Assembly: GCA_007124075.1 (NCBI GenBank)
Contig: SLFV01000236.1
Coordinates: 1 to 19,023, forward strand
DNA: 19,023 bases
Direction: 5' to 3'
From: Roseimaritima sp.
Lineage (GTDB): Bacteria; Planctomycetota; Planctomycetia; Pirellulales; Pirellulaceae
This document shows, piece by piece, positions 5,530-13,044 of the stretch. A program made the translations under genes and the position numbers. The notes below the pieces were generated by a model. That model searched no databases. It saw nothing but the letters and a program-made list of their open reading frames with translations, and was not told where the DNA came from. The first letter of the stretch is position 1, and the number at the start of each line of letters is the position of its first letter.

Positions 5530-7668
5530 ATGGTTGATTCGAGAACGAATCAGGTGGAGGGCGCAACATTTATCCTCGACCAGTTACTTCGGGACCGCGC
5601 GGGCTACGAGCGAAAAGTCGCGCAGCGGGTGATGGTGGAAGTTACCCGCAGTTGGCCCGGTGACGTCAACCGCCTGTGGTGGAAGTGGTTCATCGAAGCA
5701 TCGGCTAGTCTGAACTTGCGGTGCAAGACACTAGACTGTTCGGTCGAAGAAGCGATTCGTTTAGCCGAAGATGGGGCCCAGTTGATCCTGCATCAGGAAT
5801 CTCCACAGGCGGAGTGGCTTTCGATCCGACTTGTCAAGCCAGCAAGGTTCGAAGTTCTGCGAGCTGCTGAGGAACGGCAAAGTCGGACGGTAAGGATACG
5901 TCGTGTTCGGAGGACGCTCAGTTCCATCGCTCAGGACGGTGTTGTGCGCTGCGTCGTGGTGCATCCGCACCCCCACGTCAAAGCCCTCGCCGAGCATGTG
6001 ACGCATGCTTCTCCACTGCAACGGTACTGGGATTTTATGCGGCCCGAATGGTCCGACATTTGGGTGATCGGAACGTTTGCGTTGATCAATGGTCTGCTGG
6101 TCTTGGCGACTCCCATTGCGGTGGAAACACTAGTCAACACGGTTGCTTTTGGTCGCTACCTACAGCCGGTGGTCATTCTCTCATTGATCTTGTTTGTGTT
6201 CCTGGGATTTAACGCGGGTATTAGCGCGTTAAAGGCGTACGTCGCGGAGATTGTGCAGCAACGAATGTTTGCCCGGGTCGTCGGTGATCTAGCGTATCGA
6301 CTTCCGCATGCGGAGGTGGAACAGACGGATGGGGAATACGTTCCGGAATTAGTCAATCGGTTTTTCGACGTCGTAACGGTTCAGAAGGTTTCTGCGAAAT
6401 TGCTTCTGGATGGAATTTCGATGGTTTTGGCCACGATTGTCGGGATGGCGGTGCTGGCTTTTTATCATCCCTGGTTGCTTGGCTTTGACATCTTGTTGCT
6501 GGGTTTGATTCTGTTCATCGTCTTTGTCCTCGGACGGGGAGCGATTGGCACTGCGATCTATGAATCAAAACAAAAGTATTACTCGGCCGCTTGGCTGGAG
6601 GACATTGCTAGGAATCCAATCACGTTTCGCAACGAGGGGGGGAACGAGTACGCACTGGACCGCGCTGACTACTTTGCACACAAATACCTGACAGCGCGCC
6701 AGGCCCATTGGCGGATCTTGATTCGCCAAATCATGTTTTCGCTTGCCCTTCAAGCGGTCGCCAGCACGGTGTTGCTGGGGCTGGGAGGGTGGTTAGTTAT
6801 CACGGGCGAGCTGACTTTGGGACAATTGGTAGCGGCCGAATTAATCGTTTCTGCGATTTTGGGGACCTTCGCCAAACTGGGCAGCTACATGGAATCCTTC
6901 TATGACATGATGGCGGGAGTCGACAAGCTGTCGGTTTTGTTCGACTTAAAGATCGAACGTCGTGACGGATCGCTCGATGTTATTTGCAGTGACGCCGAGG
7001 ATGCCGGGGCAAATTCGCTAGAATTAAACGGGACAACGTATACTTGGTTGAAAAGCAAGGGAGGAATCAGCGGCGTGTCCTGTGTGGTTCCTCGTAGTTC
7101 CAGTTTGGCGGTTTTCGGGGGTTCCGGATCGGGAAAAAGCACGCTGTTGGACCTGATATACGGACTGCGCGAACCAACCGGCGGGTATGTCAGTATCGAT
7201 GGAGTGGACCCTCGGGATGTACGGCCTGACAGGCTTCGTGAACACATGGCGATGGTGCGTGGGGTAGAGGTCTTTCATGCGTCCGTGGAGGACAATGTTC
7301 ATCTGAATCGGCCCAATGTCAGCTCGTTAATGGTTCGAGAGGTGTTGGAACAGGTTGGTCTGCTTTCGGTTGTCGATCGTTTAAAGGACGGGCCAAGCAC
7401 CGTCTTGGCATCCAGCGGTGCGCCGCTGACGGAAAGTCAGTGCCGTGCGTTGTCAATCGCCAGAGCGATTGCTGGCAAGCCCAGGATGATTTTGATCGAT
7501 GCGGTGCTGGATGCCCTGCCCGACCAGGAATGTGAGCAACTGCTATCGATGCTCTTGGCACCGGAGCATACTTGGACGGTGGTGATTGCGACGGGCCGAC
7601 AAAGTATCGCTGACCGATGCGACAAGATTTTAGACCTGAAGATTCATTCGAAACACGTTAAATCCTAA
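5530..7668 (+). CDS. ABC exporter (fused membrane and ATPase domains) with degenerate ATPase motifs
   Basis: This 712-residue protein has the layout of type I secretion/peptide exporters. A soluble N-terminal region (1-170) partly resembles an inactive C39-like domain (about 52-102). Six probable helices follow (about 175-196, 212-236, 290-310, 314-336, 398-425, 430-452), then an ATPase domain (about 490-705). Walker A is intact (GGSGSGKST, 530-538). Other motifs are altered: R577 replaces the Q-loop glutamine, the signature reads LTESQ (633-637) instead of LSGGQ, Walker B reads MILIDA so A658 replaces the catalytic glutamate, and G689 replaces the H-switch histidine. It may bind ATP but hydrolyse it poorly. 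An HlyD adaptor gene follows 14 nt downstream, implying one operon and export across both membranes. GGAGA (5515-5519) lies 10 nt before the ATG. The substrate is unknown. Confidence 0.88.
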   Translation: MVDSRTNQVEGATFILDQLLRDRAGYERKVAQRVMVEVTRSWPGDVNRLWWKWFIEASASLNLRCKTLDCSVEEAIRLAEDGAQLILHQESPQAEWLSIRLVKPARFEVLRAAEERQSRTVRIRRVRRTLSSIAQDGVVRCVVVHPHPHVKALAEHVTHASPLQRYWDFMRPEWSDIWVIGTFALINGLLVLATPIAVETLVNTVAFGRYLQPVVILSLILFVFLGFNAGISALKAYVAEIVQQRMFARVVGDLAYRLPHAEVEQTDGEYVPELVNRFFDVVTVQKVSAKLLLDGISMVLATIVGMAVLAFYHPWLLGFDILLLGLILFIVFVLGRGAIGTAIYESKQKYYSAAWLEDIARNPITFRNEGGNEYALDRADYFAHKYLTARQAHWRILIRQIMFSLALQAVASTVLLGLGGWLVITGELTLGQLVAAELIVSAILGTFAKLGSYMESFYDMMAGVDKLSVLFDLKIERRDGSLDVICSDAEDAGANSLELNGTTYTWLKSKGGISGVSCVVPRSSSLAVFGGSGSGKSTLLDLIYGLREPTGGYVSIDGVDPRDVRPDRLREHMAMVRGVEVFHASVEDNVHLNRPNVSSLMVREVLEQVGLLSVVDRLKDGPSTVLASSGAPLTESQCRALSIARAIAGKPRMILIDAVLDALPDQECEQLLSMLLAPEHTWTVVIATGRQSIADRCDKILDLKIHSKHVKS

Positions 7669-7671
7669 ATG

Positions 7672-7677
7672 ACGAGG
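7672..7677 (+). promoter_or_regulatory. Ribosome binding site fixing the GTG start of the HlyD gene
   Basis: ACGAGG sits 5 nt before the GTG at 7683, just after the TAA of the exporter gene (7666-7668). An ATG at 7669 is in another frame and stops within seven codons, so the GTG is the only sensible start. Confidence 0.6.
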
Positions 7678-7682
7678 CTGCT

Positions 7683-9161
7683 GTGTCAGTAGTTGCACCT
7701 AAATACAGCAAACCCAAGACAAGGCGTACCTTGCTGGCACCGCCGGCGTATTGCGAAACTGCGATGCCGTCGTTGCGGTTGGCTCGTTCGTCGCGGTTCG
7801 CAAAGGGCATTGGTAATTTCATCATTACCACTTTGGTGTTCAGCTTTCTGTTAGTGGCTTTGGCACCTTGGCAGCAGTCGGTGCGTGGGACCGGAAATGT
7901 GATAGCGTATGCACCCCTGGAGCGGGAGCAAACGCTGGAATCGCCGATTCGCGGGCGGTTACTGCGATTGGGTGAGGGGATTGTGGAAAACGCCCGCGTC
8001 AGCGAAGGGGATCTGATCGCCGAGATCGTTGACATCGATCCCTCCTACATGATGCGGTTGGAACAGCAAATGGAAGAAGCGAAAAACAGACTGGCTCAGG
8101 AGGAGGTTTCGCTGAAGGCACGAAAACAGAATCTAGTCGATACAAAGTCCATCGTCGAAACGTACGAAGCGCAAGTAAGGTCCTACGAAGAAATCAAAAA
8201 GCAAGTGATCGCCGCTGCGGATGCGGCGATTGCGGGGGCGAAAAACCAATTGGAGGCGGCAAACCAAAATTTGCTTGCTCAACAGGCCGCTCTTGCACAG
8301 GTCCAGGCGGACTTCGATCGTCAGAAAAAATTGTTTGAGGAAAACATTGCTTCCGAATTAAAGTTCCAGGAGGCGGAACGCAAACTTGCCGAGTCGAAGG
8401 CGAATGTTCGCACCGCTGAGGAACGCAAGGAAGCGGCAAAGAATTTTCTGTTGGAAAAAGATAGCGAACGGATCGCGAAGGAGCAAAAGGCACAGGCCGA
8501 TATCGACGAGAAGCAAGCCCAGTTGCGCAAGTCGAGAGGAGATGTGGCAAACGCGGAAAGCAGTGTCGCTGCTGCTGAATCGACAGTGAATTCCGCCAGA
8601 ATCTCGCTGATTAACCAAGAAACGATGTTCGAGCGACAACGCTCGCAGTCGGTTTACGCTCCGTTTGATGGATTTCTGACTCAAATTTTCGCCAATCAGG
8701 GTAGCGGGATCCTGAAGGAGGGTGATCCGCTGTGTGTAATCGTCCCGGACACATCCGACCGTGCGGTCCAAATTTGGCTCAGCGGTAACGACGCGCCATT
8801 GGTGGAACCGGGACGGCATGTTCGGCTGCAGTTCGAGGGTTGGCCTGCCGTGCAGTTCACGGGTTGGCCGTCGGTTGCGGTGGGCACGTTCGGTGGCAAG
8901 ATTATTTCGGTCGACGCGACCGATGATGGGAGGGGCAAGTTCCGCGTCTTGGTCCTTCCCGACAAGACAGATGCGCCTTGGCCAACGGAACGGTTTCTCC
9001 GCCAAGGCGTCCGGGCCAACGGCTGGGTGCTGCTGAATGAGGTCCCTTTGTGGTACGAAATCTGGCGTAATCTGAACGGCTTCCCCCCGGTGGTCTCCCC
9101 AGATGAACCGGGAAAAACCGCCAGCCAAGCGATGCCAAAAATCCCTAAGCTTCCCAAATGA
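7683..9161 (+). CDS. HlyD-family membrane-fusion (periplasmic adaptor) protein
   Basis: It links an inner-membrane exporter to an outer-membrane channel. The 492 residues show a short basic cytoplasmic start, one transmembrane helix (about 46-63, FIITTLVFSFLLVALAPW), a first lipoyl-like half (about 70-118, with the GRLLRLGEGIVENARVSEGD hairpin), a long alpha-helical coiled coil rich in A, E, K and Q (about 120-317), the second lipoyl half (about 322-354, VYAPFDGFLTQIFANQGSGI), and a beta-barrel/membrane-proximal region (about 360-452). Two FxGWP motifs lie close together (384-388 and 392-396). The coiled coil is long for this family. The gene starts with GTG, 14 nt after the exporter stop, so the two are surely co-transcribed. 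No TolC-like gene is present in the window, so the channel must be encoded elsewhere. Confidence 0.93.
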   Translation: MSVVAPKYSKPKTRRTLLAPPAYCETAMPSLRLARSSRFAKGIGNFIITTLVFSFLLVALAPWQQSVRGTGNVIAYAPLEREQTLESPIRGRLLRLGEGIVENARVSEGDLIAEIVDIDPSYMMRLEQQMEEAKNRLAQEEVSLKARKQNLVDTKSIVETYEAQVRSYEEIKKQVIAAADAAIAGAKNQLEAANQNLLAQQAALAQVQADFDRQKKLFEENIASELKFQEAERKLAESKANVRTAEERKEAAKNFLLEKDSERIAKEQKAQADIDEKQAQLRKSRGDVANAESSVAAAESTVNSARISLINQETMFERQRSQSVYAPFDGFLTQIFANQGSGILKEGDPLCVIVPDTSDRAVQIWLSGNDAPLVEPGRHVRLQFEGWPAVQFTGWPSVAVGTFGGKIISVDATDDGRGKFRVLVLPDKTDAPWPTERFLRQGVRANGWVLLNEVPLWYEIWRNLNGFPPVVSPDEPGKTASQAMPKIPKLPK

Positions 9162-9226
9162 TCGTTTTGACAGGTCGTGTGATGCGCTGAGAGGCTTTAG
9201 GTTCTCAAGCTTGGCCCGCAGCGGCA

Positions 9227-10258
9227 TCAGTGGTTGGTCGAATGGACGGACATTGCCATGACCCATGCCTCGGAGGTTGATCCGATCCGCGCTCGCTGGG
9301 CGTCGATTTTGTTTAATACAACGGTATCCCCTTGAACGGTCGCGGGTGCAAGGATCGCTCGAAAGCCGCCCTTGGAGGTGCTGATCATGTGGACTGGCTG
9401 ATTCAGTTGCCCAGTCGTCTGCTTCACTGTGCACCGACGACAGCGCTGCACCGCTTTGATTTGCGCCACCGGACAGGCCATCACGGGACCTGCGTCAAAG
9501 ATATCGATTTGGTCGGTTGTGAGAAAACCTTCGGCGGACAGCAATTTCATCGCTGGTGACGTCTCTCCGTGTACCGCGCCAACGACATCACGCGCCGACC
9601 TGGGCAGCAGGTCCAGATAAAGAGGGTAACGCGGTGCCAGTTGCTCGATAAACGTTTTCGAAACCGTCGATAATGCATCGGCTTGCGAAAAAGTCATTTT
9701 GAAAAATGGCCTCATTACAAATTCCCAAAATGGGCTGTTGCCTTGGGAATCACACCGACCACGAAGCTGCGCAATTACCACATCAGCGAATCGGTGAGGA
9801 CGCTGAGCAAGCAGAGCGAAACGAGCCAGGGACAGAAAACGACCGCGACCGTGCCCGCGGAAACGACGTAGCAAAAAGAGACTGCCAATTTCGCTCGGAC
9901 CATCGTAAATCCGCTGCAAGTGCAAGGTCCTGTGCCGTGCCTGCACGTCGGTAACATGCGAGCATTGCTGTGTTTCGGTTTGCAGTTTGTATACGTACAT
10001 CGGTTCGTAGCCACCGGTTTTGGCATAAACCGTGGAAGTGCCAATCAGGTTTCCCGTTTCACCATCCTCCATCACCAACACGTAGGGTTCGCCAGCGGGT
10101 GACTGACTGCGTCGGTGAAACGCAAAAACAGAACGCTCGATCCGTTCCCATAACTGCGACTGATTGATCTGCAGCGAGGTCAGGCCGTAAGTGGCCTTTC
10201 CGATCAGGTCGGTTAATGCTTGCAGATCATCGGCTCGTACCGCACGCACAATTTCCAT
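9227..10258 (-). CDS. astA: Arginine N-succinyltransferase-like (AstA family) acyltransferase
   Basis: AstA transfers succinyl from succinyl-CoA to the alpha-amino group of arginine, the first step of the AST arginine-degradation pathway. The 343-residue length matches the family. Family features: an N-terminal VRAVRADDLQAL start (4-15), YGLTSLQ (24-30), ETGNLIGTSTV (67-77), the IGSLFLLRRFRGHGRGRFLSLARF block (124-147) as the likely acyl-CoA-binding GNAT-type core, ADVVIAQLRG...GNSPFWE (158-179), FIEQLAPRYPLYLDLLP (203-219) and the DIFDAGP motif (252-258). GGGAGGA (10264-10270) lies about 5 nt before the ATG. No astB, astC, astD or astE is in view, so the gene is an orphan here. The true acceptor could be arginine, ornithine or another amine. 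It converges on the HlyD gene with 65 bp between. Confidence 0.85.
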   Translation of the reverse strand: MEIVRAVRADDLQALTDLIGKATYGLTSLQINQSQLWERIERSVFAFHRRSQSPAGEPYVLVMEDGETGNLIGTSTVYAKTGGYEPMYVYKLQTETQQCSHVTDVQARHRTLHLQRIYDGPSEIGSLFLLRRFRGHGRGRFLSLARFALLAQRPHRFADVVIAQLRGRCDSQGNSPFWEFVMRPFFKMTFSQADALSTVSKTFIEQLAPRYPLYLDLLPRSARDVVGAVHGETSPAMKLLSAEGFLTTDQIDIFDAGPVMACPVAQIKAVQRCRRCTVKQTTGQLNQPVHMISTSKGGFRAILAPATVQGDTVVLNKIDAQRARIGSTSEAWVMAMSVHSTNH

Positions 10259-10711
10259 AAGAATCCTCCCTCAAAGCAAGCAGTTTCACGCGGCGAACCC
10301 ACGATCCTTCCTTCAGACGCTGTTTCTCCGTTGCTGCATCCGCAAGGATAATTGCGCCCTGACCATCGTCCTTGATCGAGAATCTTCTACGCCCAATCAT
10401 TCTGTAGGGCCGATCCCTTGTTCGGCTTCAAACGTCCGGACAGGCGTTTGAGTGGAGATCTGGATTTTTCCAACCTTTCATAGCATCTGCTAGGCAGTCT
10501 ACACCCTTTGGGACGCATGAAAGCGGGGGAGCTTGCCCGAAAACCGCTCCCGTTTGCCCTTGCGTCCGAAGCGTCCGCCGTGTAATCCAAGCCTTCCTTG
10601 CCAGACAAATCAGAATAACCGCTACAGTCTAACCCAAAGCCAGCCGATAAACCCCTGTGTTGATATCCGTATTATGGCGATTGCCAAACCTCCTTTCGGC
10701 AGAACCAACTC
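10259..10711. other. Divergent intergenic region between the AstA-like and ExeA-like genes
   Basis: These 453 bp hold no convincing gene. Open frames in it give peptides rich in P, R, S and N with no recognisable features. The clear items are the AstA ribosome binding site (10264-10270, minus strand) and a 7-bp inverted repeat at 10428-10451. Promoters for both flanking genes should lie here, but I cannot point to them. I see no tRNA- or riboswitch-like fold. Confidence 0.55.
10428..10451. repeat. Inverted repeat TCAAACG-N10-CGTTTGA
   Basis: TCAAACG (10428-10434) and CGTTTGA (10445-10451) are exact reverse complements. The 10-nt spacer contains the palindrome TCCGGA. The repeat lies 170 bp from the AstA-like start and 260 bp from the ExeA-like start. 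It could be an operator or the remnant of a transcript-end hairpin; no T-run follows. Confidence 0.4.
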
Positions 10712-12430
10712 ATGACACGCGTAAAGTCTGTTGAACCTGTGCTTTTTTCAGCCGCCCCCGATCCACGAACATATCAACCGATCGGATCGATCCATGCTTG
10801 CCGCGAACAACTTGAGGCAACACTGCGACATGATGCGGGATTGGGAATCCTTGTTGGACCGTCAGGAATCGGAAAGTCATTGCTGTGCCAATGCCTAGCC
10901 GATAGCTTACGCAGACAGTTTGATGTGGTGTTATTGGCTGAGTCGGCTCCCCGGGACCAGCAAAGCTTGTTGCAAAACATTTTATTCCGACTGAATATGC
11001 CCTACCGCAATCTAAGTGAGGGCGAACTGCGGCTGTCGTTGATCGACCGACTTACGTTGGGGGCGCAGTCGCGTGGTTCAGGCCTAGTGCTGATCGTGGA
11101 CGAAGCACAAACATTCCCAGATGTCGTGCTGGAAGAGATTCGCATGATCAGCAACATTGTTCGCAACGGTCGGTCCTGTGTGCGAACACTGTTGGCAGGG
11201 AACCACGAATTGGAAGATCGCCTGAACCAGCCCCAAATGGAGTCATTGAATCAGCGAATTGCAACACGCTGTTACTTGCACGCCTTCAACCAAACAGAAA
11301 CAACGCAGTACATTCAAGCAACGCTCGCGTCGCATACGCCGGAACTGAGGATCGATAACGCTGCCGCAGCCGCGGTACACTTTGCGTCCCGCGGCGTGCC
11401 AAGATTGATTCAGCAATTGATGCGGGAGGCCTTGCGTTGCGATCCTGGCGAAGTTATTGATGCCCATTTGATCAACGATGCGTGGAGCAAGTCGCGGCAA
11501 CTGCCCAGCCCGATGCTGGAACCGCAACTAAGGGACCCTGCTAGTGTGGCTAACAGTTCGAACACTCAGGATATCGTTGAATTCGGGCCTCTAACGGTGG
11601 AAGACGAACAGCCCGATCACGAACGTGCCGAGGTCCTGGATACGGTTGCGGCGAAAACCAAAGCCGATCTGGAGGGTGTTAGCCAGTCTTTGTTGAAGCT
11701 TGCGGAAGAACCCGCTGAGGAAGCGGGCACGGACGCGACCAACATTGACCGTTCATTACCCCGAAACGCCTGCGAAGCAGAGCTTGCGGACACCGACACG
11801 ACGGATTCCGCGGATTCGCTCCTATTAGCATCGACAAGTTCTTGCGAGATCCTACCGGTTGAATCATGCGAAAGCTGGGATATCGAAGTCCGGCCTGCCG
11901 CCTTGTCCGACGCAATCGTAGAGGAACTGACCGACTGCAATCTGCCTGCAGCGTCCGATGATCGGTACCCCGATGCCGATTCGCTGGCGATCGCGCAAGA
12001 GATGGCCCATGGTGTTGACCCCAATGGGTTTTTTGGCGAAGGGTTTGAGGAGGAGTTCGATCTGCCAACCGTCGGGTCCTTGAAACCGAAAGTCGTCGAC
12101 TTCTACGAGAGTAACGAGCCCGACGCGATTGAGTTAACGCTGCACCGGGAGGTAAATGATTTGCGAGCAGCAGCGGGGACGGTTCGCGAGGAAAAGCAAT
12201 CCAATGTCGATGGTGATGCTCCCGCAGCAACTGTAACGGACGGTCTGGCTTTTCATGCACCCCACGAGGAGGGAAACAGCGATATTCATTTCCGCGACGA
12301 TGCGGACCTGCTGATCGTCGAAGAGAACATTGATGTCCAGCTTCCACCCGTTGGTCCCACCGTTTTCGATGACGATCCCTCGGACTCTGCTGATTATCAG
12401 CGGTTGTTAAAGCGGCTCAGGCAAGGCTAA
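10712..12430 (+). CDS. ExeA/GspA-like AAA ATPase with long acidic C-terminal tail
   Basis: The first 265 residues form a AAA-type ATPase like ExeA/GspA and related ATP-binding proteins (AAA_22 type). Walker A is GPSGIGKS (49-56), Walker B LIVDEAQT (127-134), a sensor-1-like LLAGN lies at 160-164, and SRGVPRLIQQL (226-236) is the sensor-2/lid region. In type II secretion, ExeA helps assemble the secretin with ExeB. Here residues 270-572 are a long acidic low-complexity extension (rich in D, E, A, S and T) with no transmembrane helix or peptidoglycan-binding domain, so the protein appears cytoplasmic and its role may differ. The chain ends in a basic QRLLKRLRQG. I see no strong ribosome binding site before the ATG. 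A small gene follows after only 5 nt, implying a two-gene operon. TniB-like transposition ATPases share the fold, but no transposase is nearby. Confidence 0.85.
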   Translation: MTRVKSVEPVLFSAAPDPRTYQPIGSIHACREQLEATLRHDAGLGILVGPSGIGKSLLCQCLADSLRRQFDVVLLAESAPRDQQSLLQNILFRLNMPYRNLSEGELRLSLIDRLTLGAQSRGSGLVLIVDEAQTFPDVVLEEIRMISNIVRNGRSCVRTLLAGNHELEDRLNQPQMESLNQRIATRCYLHAFNQTETTQYIQATLASHTPELRIDNAAAAAVHFASRGVPRLIQQLMREALRCDPGEVIDAHLINDAWSKSRQLPSPMLEPQLRDPASVANSSNTQDIVEFGPLTVEDEQPDHERAEVLDTVAAKTKADLEGVSQSLLKLAEEPAEEAGTDATNIDRSLPRNACEAELADTDTTDSADSLLLASTSSCEILPVESCESWDIEVRPAALSDAIVEELTDCNLPAASDDRYPDADSLAIAQEMAHGVDPNGFFGEGFEEEFDLPTVGSLKPKVVDFYESNEPDAIELTLHREVNDLRAAAGTVREEKQSNVDGDAPAATVTDGLAFHAPHEEGNSDIHFRDDADLLIVEENIDVQLPPVGPTVFDDDPSDSADYQRLLKRLRQG

Positions 12431-12435
12431 CAACG

Positions 12436-12849
12436 ATGCAAACACTCGTAAAATACATGGTCGACTTGGCCGACCAGCAGGCGAAGACGCCGGTCATTGT
12501 TTCGTCGCGTAAAGTGCAGTTGCAGCCAGACTTTTTCATTGCCATGGCAACAGCGATGCTGCCCGTCTGTCGCCGTGAAATACGATTCGAACTTTTAAGC
12601 GAACCGATTTCAAGCCTGTTATTTTGGCATCGGCGGCGCAACCTGTGTTTGCTTCGACATTTGAATAAATTAAATGCGGTGGGAGTCCATGCGGGCTTGG
12701 TCGGGATGGTTTCTCGTCCGGCGGGGAAGGAACGACCATTGGTAATCGGGATCGCGTCGAAAAAGTCGCCACCGCTACCCGGTTGGGCAGAAGTCGTGGC
12801 CGTCGACCTCATCTCCAGCCAGCAACTGGGCTTTCATCGGGCTGCCTAG
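12436..12849 (+). CDS. Unrecognised 137-residue protein coupled to the ExeA-like gene
   Basis: I do not recognise a family. The ATG lies 5 nt after the ExeA-like stop codon, with AAGG at 12423-12426 overlapping the end of that gene, so the two are probably translated together. The protein has no signal peptide or clear membrane helix. It contains a central basic segment (WHRRRNLCLLRHLNKLN, about 63-79) between two mildly hydrophobic halves, and a PLVIGIASKK strand-like piece (about 100-109). Codon choice looks coding and like the neighbours. It may be a partner of the ATPase, but that is inference from position only. An open frame also exists on the opposite strand here, but it lacks supporting context. 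Confidence 0.6.
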   Translation: MQTLVKYMVDLADQQAKTPVIVSSRKVQLQPDFFIAMATAMLPVCRREIRFELLSEPISSLLFWHRRRNLCLLRHLNKLNAVGVHAGLVGMVSRPAGKERPLVIGIASKKSPPLPGWAEVVAVDLISSQQLGFHRAA

Positions 12850-13044
12850 CGGTTTGCAGCGTCCAGATTGGCAGGGGTGGCCGCGCTCCCACCGGAGAAT
12901 TCCCCCAGGAGACGCGTTTTGCGGTTTCCAAGTGTCGCCGCGACAGCCAGAATGAAGATGCATCATTTGTTATCACCCTGGCGGGCACGCGCGAAACCTC
13001 CTGCGGTTGAGTCCGTCTTTCATCGATATCGGAATTAGCCGCTC

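Noticed and set aside
5312..5569. An 85-codon minus-strand frame in the gap before the exporter
   Set aside because: It is serine-rich, overlaps the exporter start on the opposite strand and the promoter region, and lacks any recognisable feature.
8358..9434. A 358-codon minus-strand open frame opposite the HlyD gene
   Set aside because: The translation is rich in R, H, P and S with no recognisable domain, and it covers the well-supported HlyD frame and the end of the AstA-like gene.
10387..10608. A 73-codon minus-strand frame in the gap before the ExeA-like gene
   Set aside because: The peptide is rich in S, R, G and A with no domain and no clear ribosome binding site; it looks like chance.
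11679..12347. A 222-codon minus-strand open frame opposite the acidic tail of the ExeA-like gene
   Set aside because: It is very R/H/P-rich, as expected from the complement of acidic codons, and has no start-site or context support.
10712..12430. Reading the ExeA-like ATPase as a TniB-type transposition protein of a mobile element
   Set aside because: No transposase, terminal repeats or target duplication are seen around it, and the flanking genes look like stable chromosomal genes.
12417..12812. A 131-codon minus-strand frame opposite the small gene after the ExeA-like gene
   Set aside because: The + strand frame has tight coupling to its upstream gene, a ribosome binding site and more natural codon use. 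I kept the + strand gene, at moderate confidence.
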